Counted from the first letter of the stretch, positions 25,526 through 35,932 are shown. The stretch: DNA of 64,000 nucleotides from Bacteroidaceae bacterium (GCA_017429525.1 JAFROT010000020.1:1-64000), one strand, 5' to 3'. The notes: a model not told the origin generated them from the letters alone. A program made the numbers and translations.

Positions 25526-27292
25526 ATGATTCTGGTATTCGGCGGTACAACTGAAGGCCGCAAGGCAGCAGAGGTGCTGGAGCAAGCGGGCAAGCCGTTC
25601 TACTACAGCACGAAGACGGGTGAGCAAGAGCTTGCCCTGCGACATGGTGTGCGCCTCGATGGTGCCTTGGACGGAGCGGCTATGCAGCAGTTCTGCCGCG
25701 AGCATGATATCCGTTTGCTCATCGACGCAGCCCATCCTTTTGCCGAGCAGTTGCACGCTACGGTGGCTCGGGTGGCCGCAGACCTACAGCTGCCCCTTGT
25801 CCGCTACGAGCGCATCTATCCTAAGCGCGACGCGACGCTGGAATGGGTGGACAGGGTAGAGGATATCCGATGGGGCGATGGCCCTTTGCGTATTCTCTCC
25901 ACGCTGGGCGTACAGAGCATCGCACGTCTGAAACCCTTCGAGACGGCTGATCGCCATTTCCTCTATCGCATCTTGCCACGCGAGAGTTCTATTGCCCTCG
26001 CTCATGCGCAAGGGGCCACGGACAGGCAACTCTGCTACTACCGCGAAGGAGAGGACGAGCTGGCAGAACTGCAGCGCCTCGGACTTGACGTGCTCTTGCT
26101 GAAGGAGAGCGGCCTCTCGGGCGGTTTTGCAGAGAAAGTAAGTGCCGCCAAGGCTCTGGGCATTCGCGTCGTCGCTGTTCGTCGTCCCACTCCCGACTGG
26201 TCCGCTCAGCCACTCGGTCACTCGGCCGCTACGTTCCGGCTCGTCAACGGGCCTCATGGCTTGCGCAGGGCAGTAGAGAGCCTGTTGCCCGATTTCTTCA
26301 GCCTGAAGAGCGGTCTCACCACGGGAACCTGTGCTACGGCTGCTGCCGTTGCCGCGTGGCATCGACTGCTCACGGGCGAGAGCCCTGACGAGGTCTCGGT
26401 GACGTTGCCCGATGGCGAAAGCATCAACGTCAGAGTAGGCTATGCCGACGGCTATGCCTTCTGCATCAAGGACGCTGGCGACGACCCCGACGTGACCGAC
26501 GGAGCCGAGGTGCGAGCCTCGGTAGTAGCTTCCGATGAATTCAGGATTCTTGGTGGCGAAGGTGTAGGGCGTTTCACGCTTCCGGGCTTCGACTATCCTC
26601 CAGGCGAAGCAGCCATCAACAGAGGTCCTCGGCAGATGCTGCGTGAGAACATACGGGGTGACTACGAAGTTACGATCAGCGTGCGCGATGGTGCCGAGCT
26701 GGCACGTCGCACGTTCAATCCACGCCTGGGCATCGAGGGCGGCATCAGCATCATCGGCGTCTCCGGTATCGTGCAGCCCTACAGCGAGGAGGCGTTCCTC
26801 GAGAGCATCCGCAAGTGCGTGGGCGTGGCTCAGGCAAGCGGTGCTGAGCGCATCGTTCTGGGGAGTGGAGCCAAAAGCGAGGCCGCGCTCAAGGCCCTGT
26901 ATCCGCAGTTGCCGTCGCAGGCATTCGTGCAGTATGGCAACTATGTTGGCGCTACCTTGAAGATGGCTGATGAGTTGGGCGTCCGTCATCTCACCCTCGG
27001 CATGATGCTGGGCAAAGCGGTGAAACTCGCAGCCGGGCAGATGGACACGCATAGCCGGCGAGGAACTTTCGATCGCGAGTTCCTTGCCCAGTTGCTTGTG
27101 GAGGCGGGCTGTCCGATCGACATCAGCGCTATCACCCTCGTGCGTGAACTCTGGGACCTCCTGCCGGCTGAATGTATCGAGGCTTTCGTCGAGGTCGTCA
27201 TCGGCCATTGCCGCCGCTGTTGTCAGTCCTTGTTGGGGAATGGCGAACTCACCATCCTGATTATTGACGACAACGGTATCGTCTATGCATGA
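25526..27292 (+). CDS. cbiJ-cbiD: Fusion: precorrin-6A reductase (CbiJ/CobK) + cobalt-precorrin-5B C1-methyltransferase (CbiD)
   Basis: A 588-aa bifunctional enzyme. Residues 1 to about 250 are CbiJ/CobK, a Rossmann reductase with MILVFGGTTEGRKAAEVLE, LIDAAHPFAEQLHATV and LLLKESGLSGG. Residues from about 258 are CbiD, with SGLTTGTCATAAAVAAWHRL starting at Ser262, then LGIEGGISIIGVSGI and VQYGNYVGATLKMA. CbiD is specific to the anaerobic, early-cobalt route, so this organism uses cobalt-precorrins. It lies last in the island after the uptake genes. Confidence 0.92.
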   Translation: MILVFGGTTEGRKAAEVLEQAGKPFYYSTKTGEQELALRHGVRLDGALDGAAMQQFCREHDIRLLIDAAHPFAEQLHATVARVAADLQLPLVRYERIYPKRDATLEWVDRVEDIRWGDGPLRILSTLGVQSIARLKPFETADRHFLYRILPRESSIALAHAQGATDRQLCYYREGEDELAELQRLGLDVLLLKESGLSGGFAEKVSAAKALGIRVVAVRRPTPDWSAQPLGHSAATFRLVNGPHGLRRAVESLLPDFFSLKSGLTTGTCATAAAVAAWHRLLTGESPDEVSVTLPDGESINVRVGYADGYAFCIKDAGDDPDVTDGAEVRASVVASDEFRILGGEGVGRFTLPGFDYPPGEAAINRGPRQMLRENIRGDYEVTISVRDGAELARRTFNPRLGIEGGISIIGVSGIVQPYSEEAFLESIRKCVGVAQASGAERIVLGSGAKSEAALKALYPQLPSQAFVQYGNYVGATLKMADELGVRHLTLGMMLGKAVKLAAGQMDTHSRRGTFDREFLAQLLVEAGCPIDISAITLVRELWDLLPAECIEAFVEVVIGHCRRCCQSLLGNGELTILIIDDNGIVYA

Positions 27293-27511
27293 GGCCGACA
27301 CCTCACTCTTGGTGCACAAAGAATGCCCCCACTCCCCATCTTCTTTGCATTCTCTGCGATATCGCGGGTCTGTCGTGCATAAAGAATGACCCCACTCCTT
27401 CTTCATCGCTCCGCTTGAGAACGGAGGAGAGCGTGGGAGTGAGGTCGGTTTCAGCAGACTGAGGCCATTGAGAGCTCAGTCAGGTTTCTTGTCGGATTGA
27501 GAAAGCAGCGT
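27293..27511. repeat. Gap with a short direct repeat and a small stem
   Basis: GTGCA(C/T)AAAGAATG(C/A)CCCCACTCC occurs at about 27312 and 27376. A 7-bp stem GACTGAG..CTCAGTC lies at about 27457-27482 between the convergent cbiJ-cbiD and nagB-like genes and could act as a weak terminator. No gene is seen. Confidence 0.45.
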
Positions 27512-29503
27512 TCAGAGCGGATGATACTGCACGAAGGCTTCCATGGCCTCGTAGGCAGCCAGACCGAGACGGTTGTAGAGCTCGGCCGTGGCGTGGTTGC
27601 GGTCCTCTGCGCGCTGCCAGAAGAGGCGTTCGTCGTTGCCCAGGAAGGGTGCGCTCTCCATCTGCGAAGCATGCTTGAGGATGGCGTTGCGCTTGGTGCG
27701 CAGTTCCTCGGGGCTGATGGGCACAGCCATCTCGATGTGCTCAATCTCCCACTCTGCCCAGGCACCACGATACATCCAGATGCGGCAGTTCTTCAGCCAC
27801 TCGGCTCCTGCCTCTTTCTCGATATCGATGGCAGCCAGGACGGCATCGGTGCAGACGCGGTGCGTGCCGTGCGGGTCAGCGAGGTCGCCTGCTACGAAGA
27901 TCTGATGGGGCTTCACTTCGCGCAACAGGTTGAGCACGATTTCGACGTCGGCCTCAGAGATGGGGTTCTTCTGGATCTTGCCCGTCTCGTAGAAAGGCAG
28001 GTTGAGGAAATGGACGCGCTCGAGGGGGATGCCGCTGTACATCGAAGCCATGCGTGCCTCGCCACGACGGATGAGCCCCTTGACCTCGAGAATCTCGCGC
28101 GTATCGAAATCCTCGGGCTTCTTTTTGTTGATGAAGTCGATGAACTCCTTGTAGCGAGCGTTGATGACCTCGTTCTTGCCCTCGTCGAAGAGCTCGTTGA
28201 AGCCATTGATGAAGTGCATGAAGCGGAACACTTCCTCGTCGCCGACGGCGATGTTACCGCTGGTCTCGTAGGCTACGTGAACCTCATGTTTCTGCTTGAC
28301 CAGGCGCTGGAGTGTGCCGCCCATGGAGATGACGTCGTCGTCGGGGTGTGGCGAGAAGATGATGATGCGCTTCTGTGCAGGCTTGGCGCGCTCGGGACGA
28401 TTGGTGTCGTCGGCATTGGGCTTGCCACCAGGCCAGCCCGTGATGGTGTGCTGCAGGTCGTTGAAGATCTTGATGTTGACGTCGTAGGCCGAGCCGTAGA
28501 TGGCCAGCAGTTCGCCCAATCCGTGTTCGTTGTAGTCCTTGTTGGTCAGCTTCAGGATGGGCTTGCCAGTCTTCTGGCAGAGCCATACGATGGCCGAGCG
28601 GATGAGTTTGTCGTCCCAGTCGCACGAGGTGACCAGCCATGGACGGCGTATGCGCGTGAGGTTGGCAGCGCTCGAGAGGTCGAGCACCACCTGGACGTTG
28701 TTGTGCATCTGCAGGAAGGTGGCGCTCTGCTGGTCGGTCATCTCGCCTTCGACGGCGCTCTTGATGACCTCGGCTTTCTCTTCGCCCCATGCCAGGAGGA
28801 AGATCTTGCGGGCCTTGCGTATCGTGCTGATGCCCATCGTGATGGCGCAGACGGGCACGTTCTGCTCGTTGCCGAACACCTTGACGGCCTCGGCCCGGCT
28901 GGTGGCGTCGAGCAGGACGAGGCGTGTGTGGCTGTTGCGTTGCGAGCCCGTGACGTTCAGCGCGATGTTGCCCATGCGGCCGATGCCGAGCAGGCAGATG
29001 TCGATGCCGCCCATCTGCTCGATCATCTTCTCGTAGGCCATGCAGTGCTCGGTGACGCGCTCCTGTGGCGTGGTGCCATCGAGAGGATAGATGTTCTGCG
29101 AGGGGATGTCGACGCGGTCGAAGAATTGTTCCTTCAGGATCTTCATGTTCGACTGCACGCTATCGGTGGGCAGGGGATAGTACTCGTAGGTGACGAAGAC
29201 CACGACGTTCTGGAAGCTCAGTCCTTCCTCCTCGTGCATGCGCACAAGCTGGTTGAACACTTCAGTCAGCGTGGCACCACCTGAGAAGGCCATGGTGCAG
29301 GCGCGGATCTCGCGTTGGCGTTGACGGATGGTAGCAGCCACCTTGAGGGCTACCTCAGCAGCACCTTCCTCTGCTGTGGCATAGATGTCGGTGGGTAGTT
29401 TCTCAAAGCGTGTGAGCACGGAGCGCTCGATGTTGCCGCCTGGACGATAGTAGCGTGGCGACACACGATCCAAGGTGATTTGCGAACTTAGATTCGTTTT
29501 CAT
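27512..29503 (-). CDS. NagB-like / PIG-L deacetylase-like fusion protein
   Basis: A 663-aa two-domain protein of a type widespread in Bacteroidales and usually annotated as glucosamine-6-phosphate deaminase. Residues 1 to about 300 have the NagB fold, but the catalytic positions are changed. The NagB DEYVGL motif reads YEYYPL, and GxGxDGHIAFNEP reads GIGRMGNIALNVT, so the general-base Asp and the Asp-His-Glu set are absent. Residues from about 385 are PIG-L/LmbE-like with intact metal motif SPHPDDDVISMGG and DPHGTHR, suggesting an N-acetylglucosaminyl deacetylase. I therefore doubt deaminase activity. A TAnnTTTG box for this gene was not found. Confidence 0.82.
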   Translation of the reverse strand: MKTNLSSQITLDRVSPRYYRPGGNIERSVLTRFEKLPTDIYATAEEGAAEVALKVAATIRQRQREIRACTMAFSGGATLTEVFNQLVRMHEEEGLSFQNVVVFVTYEYYPLPTDSVQSNMKILKEQFFDRVDIPSQNIYPLDGTTPQERVTEHCMAYEKMIEQMGGIDICLLGIGRMGNIALNVTGSQRNSHTRLVLLDATSRAEAVKVFGNEQNVPVCAITMGISTIRKARKIFLLAWGEEKAEVIKSAVEGEMTDQQSATFLQMHNNVQVVLDLSSAANLTRIRRPWLVTSCDWDDKLIRSAIVWLCQKTGKPILKLTNKDYNEHGLGELLAIYGSAYDVNIKIFNDLQHTITGWPGGKPNADDTNRPERAKPAQKRIIIFSPHPDDDVISMGGTLQRLVKQKHEVHVAYETSGNIAVGDEEVFRFMHFINGFNELFDEGKNEVINARYKEFIDFINKKKPEDFDTREILEVKGLIRRGEARMASMYSGIPLERVHFLNLPFYETGKIQKNPISEADVEIVLNLLREVKPHQIFVAGDLADPHGTHRVCTDAVLAAIDIEKEAGAEWLKNCRIWMYRGAWAEWEIEHIEMAVPISPEELRTKRNAILKHASQMESAPFLGNDERLFWQRAEDRNHATAELYNRLGLAAYEAMEAFVQYHPL

Positions 29504-29543
29504 TCTTATAAGTTAGTTTATGGTGTAAAGTGAACATGCGCGT

Positions 29544-30062
29544 TCAGAAGTAGAAGCCTACGCCGAGCTTGAAGCCCACGGTGCTGGCGTCGGAGAAGTC
29601 GTTGAGCGACATCTGATAGTAGACGGCAGGCTCGATGGTCAGGTATTGGTTGATGAAGAAGGCGTAGCCGATCTCGGGCGTGAGGTAGAAGTTGTCGTAG
29701 GATTGCTCGTGGTGGGCATATTGGGCAGCCAGACCGAGATAGATGCCGTTCTGCTCGATATAGTAGCGTCCACCAACGCCGAAGAGCAATTCGTCCTGAT
29801 GCACCTTGCGGCCCACGCTGTTCAGGCGGTCATAGGTCAGGCGCTTGTGGGTGTACTCAGCTTGAGCGTAGAACATCCAATCGTCGACGACGAACACACC
29901 GGCCGTAGCGCCGATGTCGAAGCGCAGTTTGTCGTTCTTACTGTACGAGAGGCTAAGGCTGCTCGAAGAGAGGTTCAGGTAACTCTTGCCGCCCTCAAAC
30001 TGTGCACTGGCGGTCAGCGTGCAAAGGGCCATCATGCAGCCCACGAAGATTTTCTTAAACAT
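29544..30062 (-). CDS. Small outer-membrane beta-barrel protein
   Basis: A 172-aa secreted protein with signal peptide MFKKIFVGCMMALCTLTASA and amphipathic strands ending in GFKLGVGFYF, whose terminal Phe is the classic outer-membrane barrel signature. It resembles short 8-stranded OmpW/OmpX-like barrels of Bacteroidales. The start at 30062 is chosen over an upstream in-frame Met because of the signal peptide. It lies 40 bases upstream of the NagB-like gene on the same strand. Function unknown. Confidence 0.75.
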   Translation of the reverse strand: MFKKIFVGCMMALCTLTASAQFEGGKSYLNLSSSSLSLSYSKNDKLRFDIGATAGVFVVDDWMFYAQAEYTHKRLTYDRLNSVGRKVHQDELLFGVGGRYYIEQNGIYLGLAAQYAHHEQSYDNFYLTPEIGYAFFINQYLTIEPAVYYQMSLNDFSDASTVGFKLGVGFYF

Positions 30063-30104
30063 GTTTTTACTCCTTATCAATTAATAATGATTCAATAATC
30101 TGCG

Positions 30105-30112
30105 CAAAACTA
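30105..30112 (-). promoter_or_regulatory. Putative -7 box (TAGTTTTG, minus strand) for the small barrel gene
   Basis: Plus-strand CAAAACTA reads TAGTTTTG on the minus strand, 42 bases before the start at 30062. Confidence 0.45.
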
Positions 30113-30161
30113 ATAGTTTGCCCCGACTCGTCCAAAAAAAGACAGGGCTTTTTAGGTTTAT

Positions 30162-31232
30162 TTAACGCTGCAAGTCATCGAGATACCATTTATAAAGGCG
30201 TTCAATGCCCTCGTCGATCTCAATCTGATGGTGCCATCCCAGTTCGTGCAGCTTGCTGACGTCGGTCAGCTTGCGCAGCGTGCCGTCGGGCTTGCTGCTG
30301 TCCCATCTGATTTCGCCTTCGTAGCCTATCGTGCGGCGGATCTTCTCGGCCAGTTCGCGGATGGAGAGCTCTACGCCTGTGCCTACGTTGATGTGGCAGT
30401 TGCGAATCTCATTGATGCCATCGCCGCTGACGTGGTCGGCGTAGGTGTCGTGGAAATCAACGTTCAGCAGGACGTGGACGGATGCATCGGCCATCTCCTC
30501 GCTCCAGAGGAATTCGCGCATCGGTTTGCCCGTGCCCCAAAGGGTGACCGCATCGGCGGTGATGCCGAAGTCGGAGAGCGGCTGTGCCACGGGACGGCGA
30601 CTGAGGTCGAGTCGTAGGGCCTCGTCGTTGCCCTCACGAAGACATTTGGCCAAGTGAATCTTACGGATCATGGCAGGCAGCACGTGCGAGCTCACGAGGT
30701 CGAAGTTGTCATTGGGCCCATAGAGGTTGGTGGGCATCACGGCGATGTAATTGGTACCGTACTGCAGATTGAGGCTCTCGCACAACTTCAGCCCTGCAAT
30801 CTTGGCGATGGCGTAGGGCTCGTTGGTGTACTCCAGCGGCGACGTCAGCAGGCAATCCTCGGTCATCGGCTGTGGCGCTTCGCGAGGGTAGATGCAGGTG
30901 CTGCCCAGGAAGAGGAGTCGTTCAACGCCATGTCGCCAAGCCTCGCCGATCACGTTCTGCTGGATCTGCAGGTTCTGGTAGATGAAGTCGGCGCGATCGT
31001 GCAGGTTGGCCATGATGCCGCCCACGTGGGCAGCAGCCAGCACTACGGCGACGGGGCGTTCGGCATCGAAAAACTCACGGACAGCCACGCCGTCCAGCAG
31101 GTCCAGTTCCTTGTGAGTACGCCCGACGAGATTGGTGAATCCACGACTGATCAGGTTGTTCCAGATAGCAGAACCCACGAGTCCGCGATGCCCTGCCACG
31201 TATATTTTATCGGTCTTGCTTAATGATTTCAT
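30162..31232 (-). CDS. fcl: GDP-L-fucose synthase
   Basis: A 356-aa extended SDR epimerase/reductase that converts GDP-4-keto-6-deoxymannose to GDP-L-fucose. Evidence is the NAD(P) motif VAGHRGLVGSAIW at the N-terminus, VLAAAHVGGI, the catalytic YxxxK in PYAIAKIAGLKLC, and MPTNLYGPNDNFD. The usual partner GDP-mannose dehydratase (gmd) is not nearby. Supplies fucose for capsule, glycoprotein or O-antigen decoration. Confidence 0.92.
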   Translation of the reverse strand: MKSLSKTDKIYVAGHRGLVGSAIWNNLISRGFTNLVGRTHKELDLLDGVAVREFFDAERPVAVVLAAAHVGGIMANLHDRADFIYQNLQIQQNVIGEAWRHGVERLLFLGSTCIYPREAPQPMTEDCLLTSPLEYTNEPYAIAKIAGLKLCESLNLQYGTNYIAVMPTNLYGPNDNFDLVSSHVLPAMIRKIHLAKCLREGNDEALRLDLSRRPVAQPLSDFGITADAVTLWGTGKPMREFLWSEEMADASVHVLLNVDFHDTYADHVSGDGINEIRNCHINVGTGVELSIRELAEKIRRTIGYEGEIRWDSSKPDGTLRKLTDVSKLHELGWHHQIEIDEGIERLYKWYLDDLQR

Positions 31233-31277
31233 GCTTGAAGTTTCGACTTTTTGAACTTATTGTAATGTTTTTCGGCG

Positions 31278-31285
31278 CAAAGTTA
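31278..31285 (-). promoter_or_regulatory. Putative -7 box (TAACTTTG, minus) for fcl
   Basis: CAAAGTTA on the plus strand is TAACTTTG on the minus strand, 45 bases before the fcl start, and divergent from the box at 31308-31315. Confidence 0.5.
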
Positions 31286-31307
31286 CATCTTTTTGATGAT
31301 TTTCCAC

Positions 31308-31315
31308 TATCTTTG
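31308..31315 (+). promoter_or_regulatory. Putative -7 box (TATCTTTG) for the GHL10 gene
   Basis: TATCTTTG lies 23 bases before the ATG at 31339 in the 106-bp divergent intergenic region. Confidence 0.5.
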
Positions 31316-31338
31316 TCCCCTGAAATAACGTTTTCACT

Positions 31339-32817
31339 ATGAAAAAACTTCAATCCCTCATCCTTTTGGCACTCGTGTGCCTCAGTTCAACCTTCGTTAA
31401 TGCTCAGACGGCCAAGTCGCCCAAACGCGAATTCCGTGGAGCGTGGATTCAAGCCGTCAATGGGCAGTGGCAGGGCGTCGGCCGCGATGCCATGCAAGCC
31501 GAGCTGACGCGTGAGCTCAATGCCCTGCAGGCTGATGGCATCAATGCAATCCTTTTCCAATGCCGTGTCGAGGGCGATGCGCTCTATGCAAGCCCCTATG
31601 AGCCTTGGAGCCGCTATCTCACGGGTCAGCAGGGCACGCCTCCTTCGCCCTATTGGGATCCGCTGCAGTGGATGGTCGAGCAGTGCCATGCACGTGGCAT
31701 GGAACTGCATGCGTGGATCAACCCTTACCGCGCCAAGACCAAGGGCACGCAGGCATTGGCAACCACGCACTATGCCATACAGCATCCCGAGCGTTGCTTC
31801 TCCTACGATGGATTGATGATCTTCGACCCCGGACTGCCCGAGAACCGTGCGTTCATCTGTGCCGTTGCCAAGGATATTGTCAGTCGCTATGACATTGATG
31901 GATTTCATATCGACGACTATTTCTATCCCTATCCCGTGGCAGGGCTGCCGATTCCCGACGATGCTGCCTATGCCGCCTATGGCCGTGGACGCGATCGCGG
32001 CGACTGGCGTCGCGAGAATGTCAATCTGTTCATCCGCGAATTGCACGATGTCATCCATAAGACCAAGCCATGGGTCAAGTTCGGCGTCTCGCCCTTCGGC
32101 ATCTACCGCAACCAGCGTTCGTGGGCACAAGGTTCTGCTACCAATGGCCTTCAGAACTACGACGACCTCTATGCCGACGTGCTTCTCTGGGTCAACGAGG
32201 GATGGGTGGACTACAACGTTCCCCAGATCTACTGGGAAATAGGCAATCGTGCAGCCGACTACGACACGCTCATCCGTTGGTGGAGTCAGTACGCGCATGC
32301 GCGTCCTCTTTATATTGGCCAGGATGTCGACCGCACAGTCCAAAAGGGAGACATGGCGCAGAAAATGGCATTGCAGCGTTCGCTGCCTGGCATCAACGGC
32401 TCGTGCCAGTGGTATGCGCGTGCGGTAGCTGATGACAAGGGTGGCTATGGCTCAGCCCTTCGCACCTATTATCATCGTACGCCTGCCCTGCAGCCCGCGA
32501 TGCCGTGGATCGACAAGAAAGCGCCTGGCAAGCCTCGCAAGGTGAAGGTCGTCTGGATGCCCGAAGGCCCCGTCCTCTTCTGGACAGCTCCGCGTGGCAA
32601 GAAGGAGATGGATGTCGCCAAGACCTACGCCGTCTATCGCTTTGCAGCAGGTGAGAAGGTGGACCTCGATGCCCTCGATCACCTCATCGCGATCACGCCG
32701 CAGACCTTCCTTGCCCTTCCTTATGTCAATGGTGCCCAGCAGTACACCTACGTCGTCACCTCTCTCGATCGTATGCAGAATGAGAGCAAGGCGAAGAAAG
32801 TGAAGGTAAAGTTGTAA
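31339..32817 (+). CDS. GHL10-family (DUF187) glycosyl hydrolase-like secreted protein
   Basis: A 492-aa exported protein with signal peptide ending near TFVNAQ. It begins with REFRGAWIQAV, then INAILFQCRVEGDALY, MELHAWINPYRA, DIDGFHIDDYFYPYP and VKFGVSPFGIYRN, the hallmarks of the glycosyl-hydrolase-like 10 TIM barrel (YngK/DUF187). The family is linked to peptidoglycan or glycan cleavage, but substrates are poorly known. The acidic residues of GFHIDDYF are likely active-site residues (family knowledge). C-terminal about 90 residues form a fibronectin-like domain. Confidence 0.85.
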   Translation: MKKLQSLILLALVCLSSTFVNAQTAKSPKREFRGAWIQAVNGQWQGVGRDAMQAELTRELNALQADGINAILFQCRVEGDALYASPYEPWSRYLTGQQGTPPSPYWDPLQWMVEQCHARGMELHAWINPYRAKTKGTQALATTHYAIQHPERCFSYDGLMIFDPGLPENRAFICAVAKDIVSRYDIDGFHIDDYFYPYPVAGLPIPDDAAYAAYGRGRDRGDWRRENVNLFIRELHDVIHKTKPWVKFGVSPFGIYRNQRSWAQGSATNGLQNYDDLYADVLLWVNEGWVDYNVPQIYWEIGNRAADYDTLIRWWSQYAHARPLYIGQDVDRTVQKGDMAQKMALQRSLPGINGSCQWYARAVADDKGGYGSALRTYYHRTPALQPAMPWIDKKAPGKPRKVKVVWMPEGPVLFWTAPRGKKEMDVAKTYAVYRFAAGEKVDLDALDHLIAITPQTFLALPYVNGAQQYTYVVTSLDRMQNESKAKKVKVKL

Positions 32818-32848
32818 GACTCTTAAAAGTAACAGCCCCTTAAAGTCG

Positions 32849-35800
32849 ATGCCTACAAAGCGTAATACCCATCAAGCCGAGAAGACCAGTCAGCAGGCTG
32901 AAGAACAACTCTCTGCCGGCAAGCCTATCTCCCCATATCACGAGGATGACTCTTTACCCTCTCCACAAGAGGAGGTGGCGGAGTCGGCCTTTATTCATAT
33001 TGAGAAAGCCCGCGTCAACAACCTGAAGGACGTGACTGTGGACATACCCCGAGAGAAACTGGTGGTCATCACAGGCCTTTCGGGCTCGGGCAAGTCGTCG
33101 CTCGCCTTCGATACCCTCTATGCCGAAGGTCAGCGTCGATACGTCGAGAGCCTGAATGCCTATGCTCGTCAGTTCTTAGGGCGCATGAGCAAGCCCGACT
33201 GCGACTATATCTCTGGCATCCCTCCCGCCATTGCCATCGAGCAGAAAGTCATCTCGCGCAATCCCCGTTCTACCGTGGGCACCAGCACCGAGATCTACGA
33301 GTACCTGCGCCTCCTCTACGCACGCATAGGTCGCACTTTCAGCCCCATCAGCGGCATGGAGGTGAAGAAACATACAACCGAGGACGTCGTCCAGTGTATG
33401 CTCTCCTATTCATCTGGTACGCGTTTCACCGTGCTTTGTCCCATCAGGCGGACGGAAGGGCGCACGCTCATGGAGCAACTCCGAGCCTATTTGCTCGAAG
33501 GCTATACACGTCTTGACTGCGATGGCGAGATGGTGAGGATTGAGGATTATCTCGAACAGCATAAGGACGATAGCGAAGGGCAGGGCGCTTCCAGTGGCTC
33601 ATCTTCGTTTCCTCGTCTGCTCATCGACCGTCTCTCAGTGTCGGATGAGAAGGCAACCATCTCCCGCTTGGTCGACTCGGCCGAGACAGCCTTCTACGAG
33701 GGTGGGGGAGAACTCACGTTGCGCTTCCTGCCTGCAGGCATCGAGCATACGTTCTCCACGCGCTTCGAGGCCGACGGCATCACCTTCGAAGAGCCTTCCG
33801 ACCAACTCTTCGCTTTCAACTCGCCCATGGGCGCCTGCCCTACCTGCGAAGGATGGGGCAACGTCACGGGCATTGACCCCCATCTGGTCATCCCCGACTC
33901 GTCCAAGAGTATCTATGAGGGTTGTGTCCAGTGTTGGCGCGGCGAGAAGATGAGCGAGTGGAAAACGGAGTTCATCCGTATGGCCGAGGGCATACGTTTC
34001 CCGATCTTCAAGCCCTACTACGAGCTGACCAACGACGAGCGCGACCTCCTCTGGCACGGGCGCTACTCAGGCCTCTCGCTCGAAGAGCGTTGGATGCGTC
34101 ACGACGTCTGCATCGACCTTTTCTTCGACTACCTTCGTGAGGGGCGATACAAGATTCAGAATCGCGTCATGTTGGCTCGCTACACGGGCAAGACTGAGTG
34201 CCCCGACTGTCATGGCACACGCTTGCGTCCAGAGGCATCCTACGTCAAGGTCGGCGGGCGTGCAATCACCGAACTCGTCGATATGCCAGTCAGCGAACTT
34301 CATCATTGGTTCAGCCGGCTCGATGAGTCGTTAACGCCCCACGAACGTCAAGTTGCTAAACGACTGCTCGTGGAGATTCGTTCGCGCCTCCAGTTCCTGC
34401 TCGACGTAGGCCTCGGCTACCTCACTCTCGGGCGTCGTTCCAACAGCCTGTCGGGCGGTGAAAGCCAGCGCATTAATTTAGCTACCAGCCTTGGGTCATC
34501 ACTCGTGGGCTCGCTTTATATCCTCGATGAGCCAAGCATCGGTCTCCATAGTCGTGACACAGAGCGGCTCATCTACGTTCTTCGCCAACTTGTGGATCTC
34601 GGCAATACGGTCGTTGTGGTTGAGCATGACGAGGACATCATCCGTGCAGCCGACTACATCGTCGACATAGGCCCCGAAGCAGGGCGATTGGGTGGCGAAG
34701 TCGTGTGCCAACTCACCACCGTCCCCTCCCTTGCAGGCGAGCGTACCTACCTCCTTGATGAGCATGCCAAAGATCAGATACCCGAAGAAGTCGTTCAACG
34801 CTCTCACACGCTCCAGTGGCTATTAGGACTGGATGCGATGGATGCCTCCTCGGCAACCTCTCTCGAAGGAGGCCAATTCCCTTCCTTGAGTGGAAGCGTG
34901 GAAGGTTTTTCTACCAGTCGTCCATGGAACCGCTTCATCACGGTCCGCGGTGCGCGCGCTAACAACTTGCGAGGCATTGACGTACGCTTCCCGCTGAACG
35001 TGATGACGTGCGTCACAGGTGTCTCTGGCTCAGGCAAAAGCAGCCTCGTGCGCGACGTCTTCTACCGTGCCATGAAGCGCCAGCTCGACGAGGTAGCCGA
35101 TCGCCCAGGCGAGTTCATCGCTCTCGAGGGCGACCTCGATGCCGTCAAGGCTGTGGAGTTTGTCGATCAGAACCCCATCGGCAAGAGTTCGCGTTCCAAT
35201 CCCGTCATCTACGTAAAGGCTTACGACGAGATACGCCGCCTCTTTGCCGAGCAGCCCCTTGCGCGACAGATGGGCTTCACCGCCAGTCACTTCTCGTTCA
35301 ACACCGAAGGCGGACGCTGCGAGGAGTGCAAGGGCGAGGGCACCGTCACCATCGAGATGCAGTTCATGGCCGACCTCGTACTCGAGTGTGAGTCGTGCCA
35401 CGGTCAGCGCTTCAAGAGCGACATTCTCGATGTCCGTTTCCATGGGCAGAATATCAACGACGTCCTCAATATGACCGTGCGCCAGGCCATGGAGTTCTTC
35501 GACCAGCATGGCGAGAAGCGCATCGTGCGTCGCCTCAAGCCCCTGCTCGACGTAGGACTCGGTTACATCAAGCTCGGGCAATCGTCGAGTACGCTTTCAG
35601 GCGGTGAGAACCAACGCGTTAAGCTCGCCTACTACATCGGCATGGAGAAGCAGCAGCCCACGCTTTTCATCTTCGACGAGCCTACCACAGGACTTCATTA
35701 TCACGATATACGCCGACTCCTCGCAGCCTTCGATGCGCTCATCGAGCGAGGCCATACCATCGTCGTCATCGAGCACAACCTCGACGTCATAGCTCGTGCC

Positions 35801-35932
35801 GACCACATCATTGACCTCGGTCCGGAAGGTGGCGCTGAAGGCGGTAACATCGTCTGCGAGGGAACACCAGAGCAAGTAGCAGCCTGCGAAGCGAGCTATA
35901 CGGGACATTTTTTGCGCAAAAAACTCAAATAA
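32849..35932 (+). CDS. uvrA: UvrA-family excinuclease ABC subunit A
   Basis: A 1027-aa protein with two ABC ATPase halves. The first has Walker [18 protein letters not shown] and signature [13 protein letters not shown], the second [17 protein letters not shown] and [12 protein letters not shown]. Zinc-finger cysteines are seen in [25 protein letters not shown] and CESCHGQR. UvrA recognises DNA lesions and loads UvrB. It is longer than E. coli UvrA because of a short N-terminal extension and a poorly conserved stretch around 34845-34925. It could be either the canonical UvrA or the UvrA2 paralogue often found in Bacteroidota; the sequence alone does not settle which. Confidence 0.9.
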   Translation: MPTKRNTHQAEKTSQQAEEQLSAGKPISPYHEDDSLPSPQEEVAESAFIHIEKARVNNLKDVTVDIPREKLVVITGLSGSGKSSLAFDTLYAEGQRRYVESLNAYARQFLGRMSKPDCDYISGIPPAIAIEQKVISRNPRSTVGTSTEIYEYLRLLYARIGRTFSPISGMEVKKHTTEDVVQCMLSYSSGTRFTVLCPIRRTEGRTLMEQLRAYLLEGYTRLDCDGEMVRIEDYLEQHKDDSEGQGASSGSSSFPRLLIDRLSVSDEKATISRLVDSAETAFYEGGGELTLRFLPAGIEHTFSTRFEADGITFEEPSDQLFAFNSPMGACPTCEGWGNVTGIDPHLVIPDSSKSIYEGCVQCWRGEKMSEWKTEFIRMAEGIRFPIFKPYYELTNDERDLLWHGRYSGLSLEERWMRHDVCIDLFFDYLREGRYKIQNRVMLARYTGKTECPDCHGTRLRPEASYVKVGGRAITELVDMPVSELHHWFSRLDESLTPHERQVAKRLLVEIRSRLQFLLDVGLGYLTLGRRSNSLSGGESQRINLATSLGSSLVGSLYILDEPSIGLHSRDTERLIYVLRQLVDLGNTVVVVEHDEDIIRAADYIVDIGPEAGRLGGEVVCQLTTVPSLAGERTYLLDEHAKDQIPEEVVQRSHTLQWLLGLDAMDASSATSLEGGQFPSLSGSVEGFSTSRPWNRFITVRGARANNLRGIDVRFPLNVMTCVTGVSGSGKSSLVRDVFYRAMKRQLDEVADRPGEFIALEGDLDAVKAVEFVDQNPIGKSSRSNPVIYVKAYDEIRRLFAEQPLARQMGFTASHFSFNTEGGRCEECKGEGTVTIEMQFMADLVLECESCHGQRFKSDILDVRFHGQNINDVLNMTVRQAMEFFDQHGEKRIVRRLKPLLDVGLGYIKLGQSSSTLSGGENQRVKLAYYIGMEKQQPTLFIFDEPTTGLHYHDIRRLLAAFDALIERGHTIVVIEHNLDVIARADHIIDLGPEGGAEGGNIVCEGTPEQVAACEASYTGHFLRKKLK

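Noticed and set aside
27497..29284. 595-codon plus-strand frame opposite the NagB-like gene
   Set aside because: The minus strand has recognisable domains along its full length; the plus frame has none and only reflects high GC.
34845..34925. Possible repeat insertion in UvrA
   Set aside because: The stretch is poorly conserved-looking, but I could not find matching repeat units or clean inverted ends.
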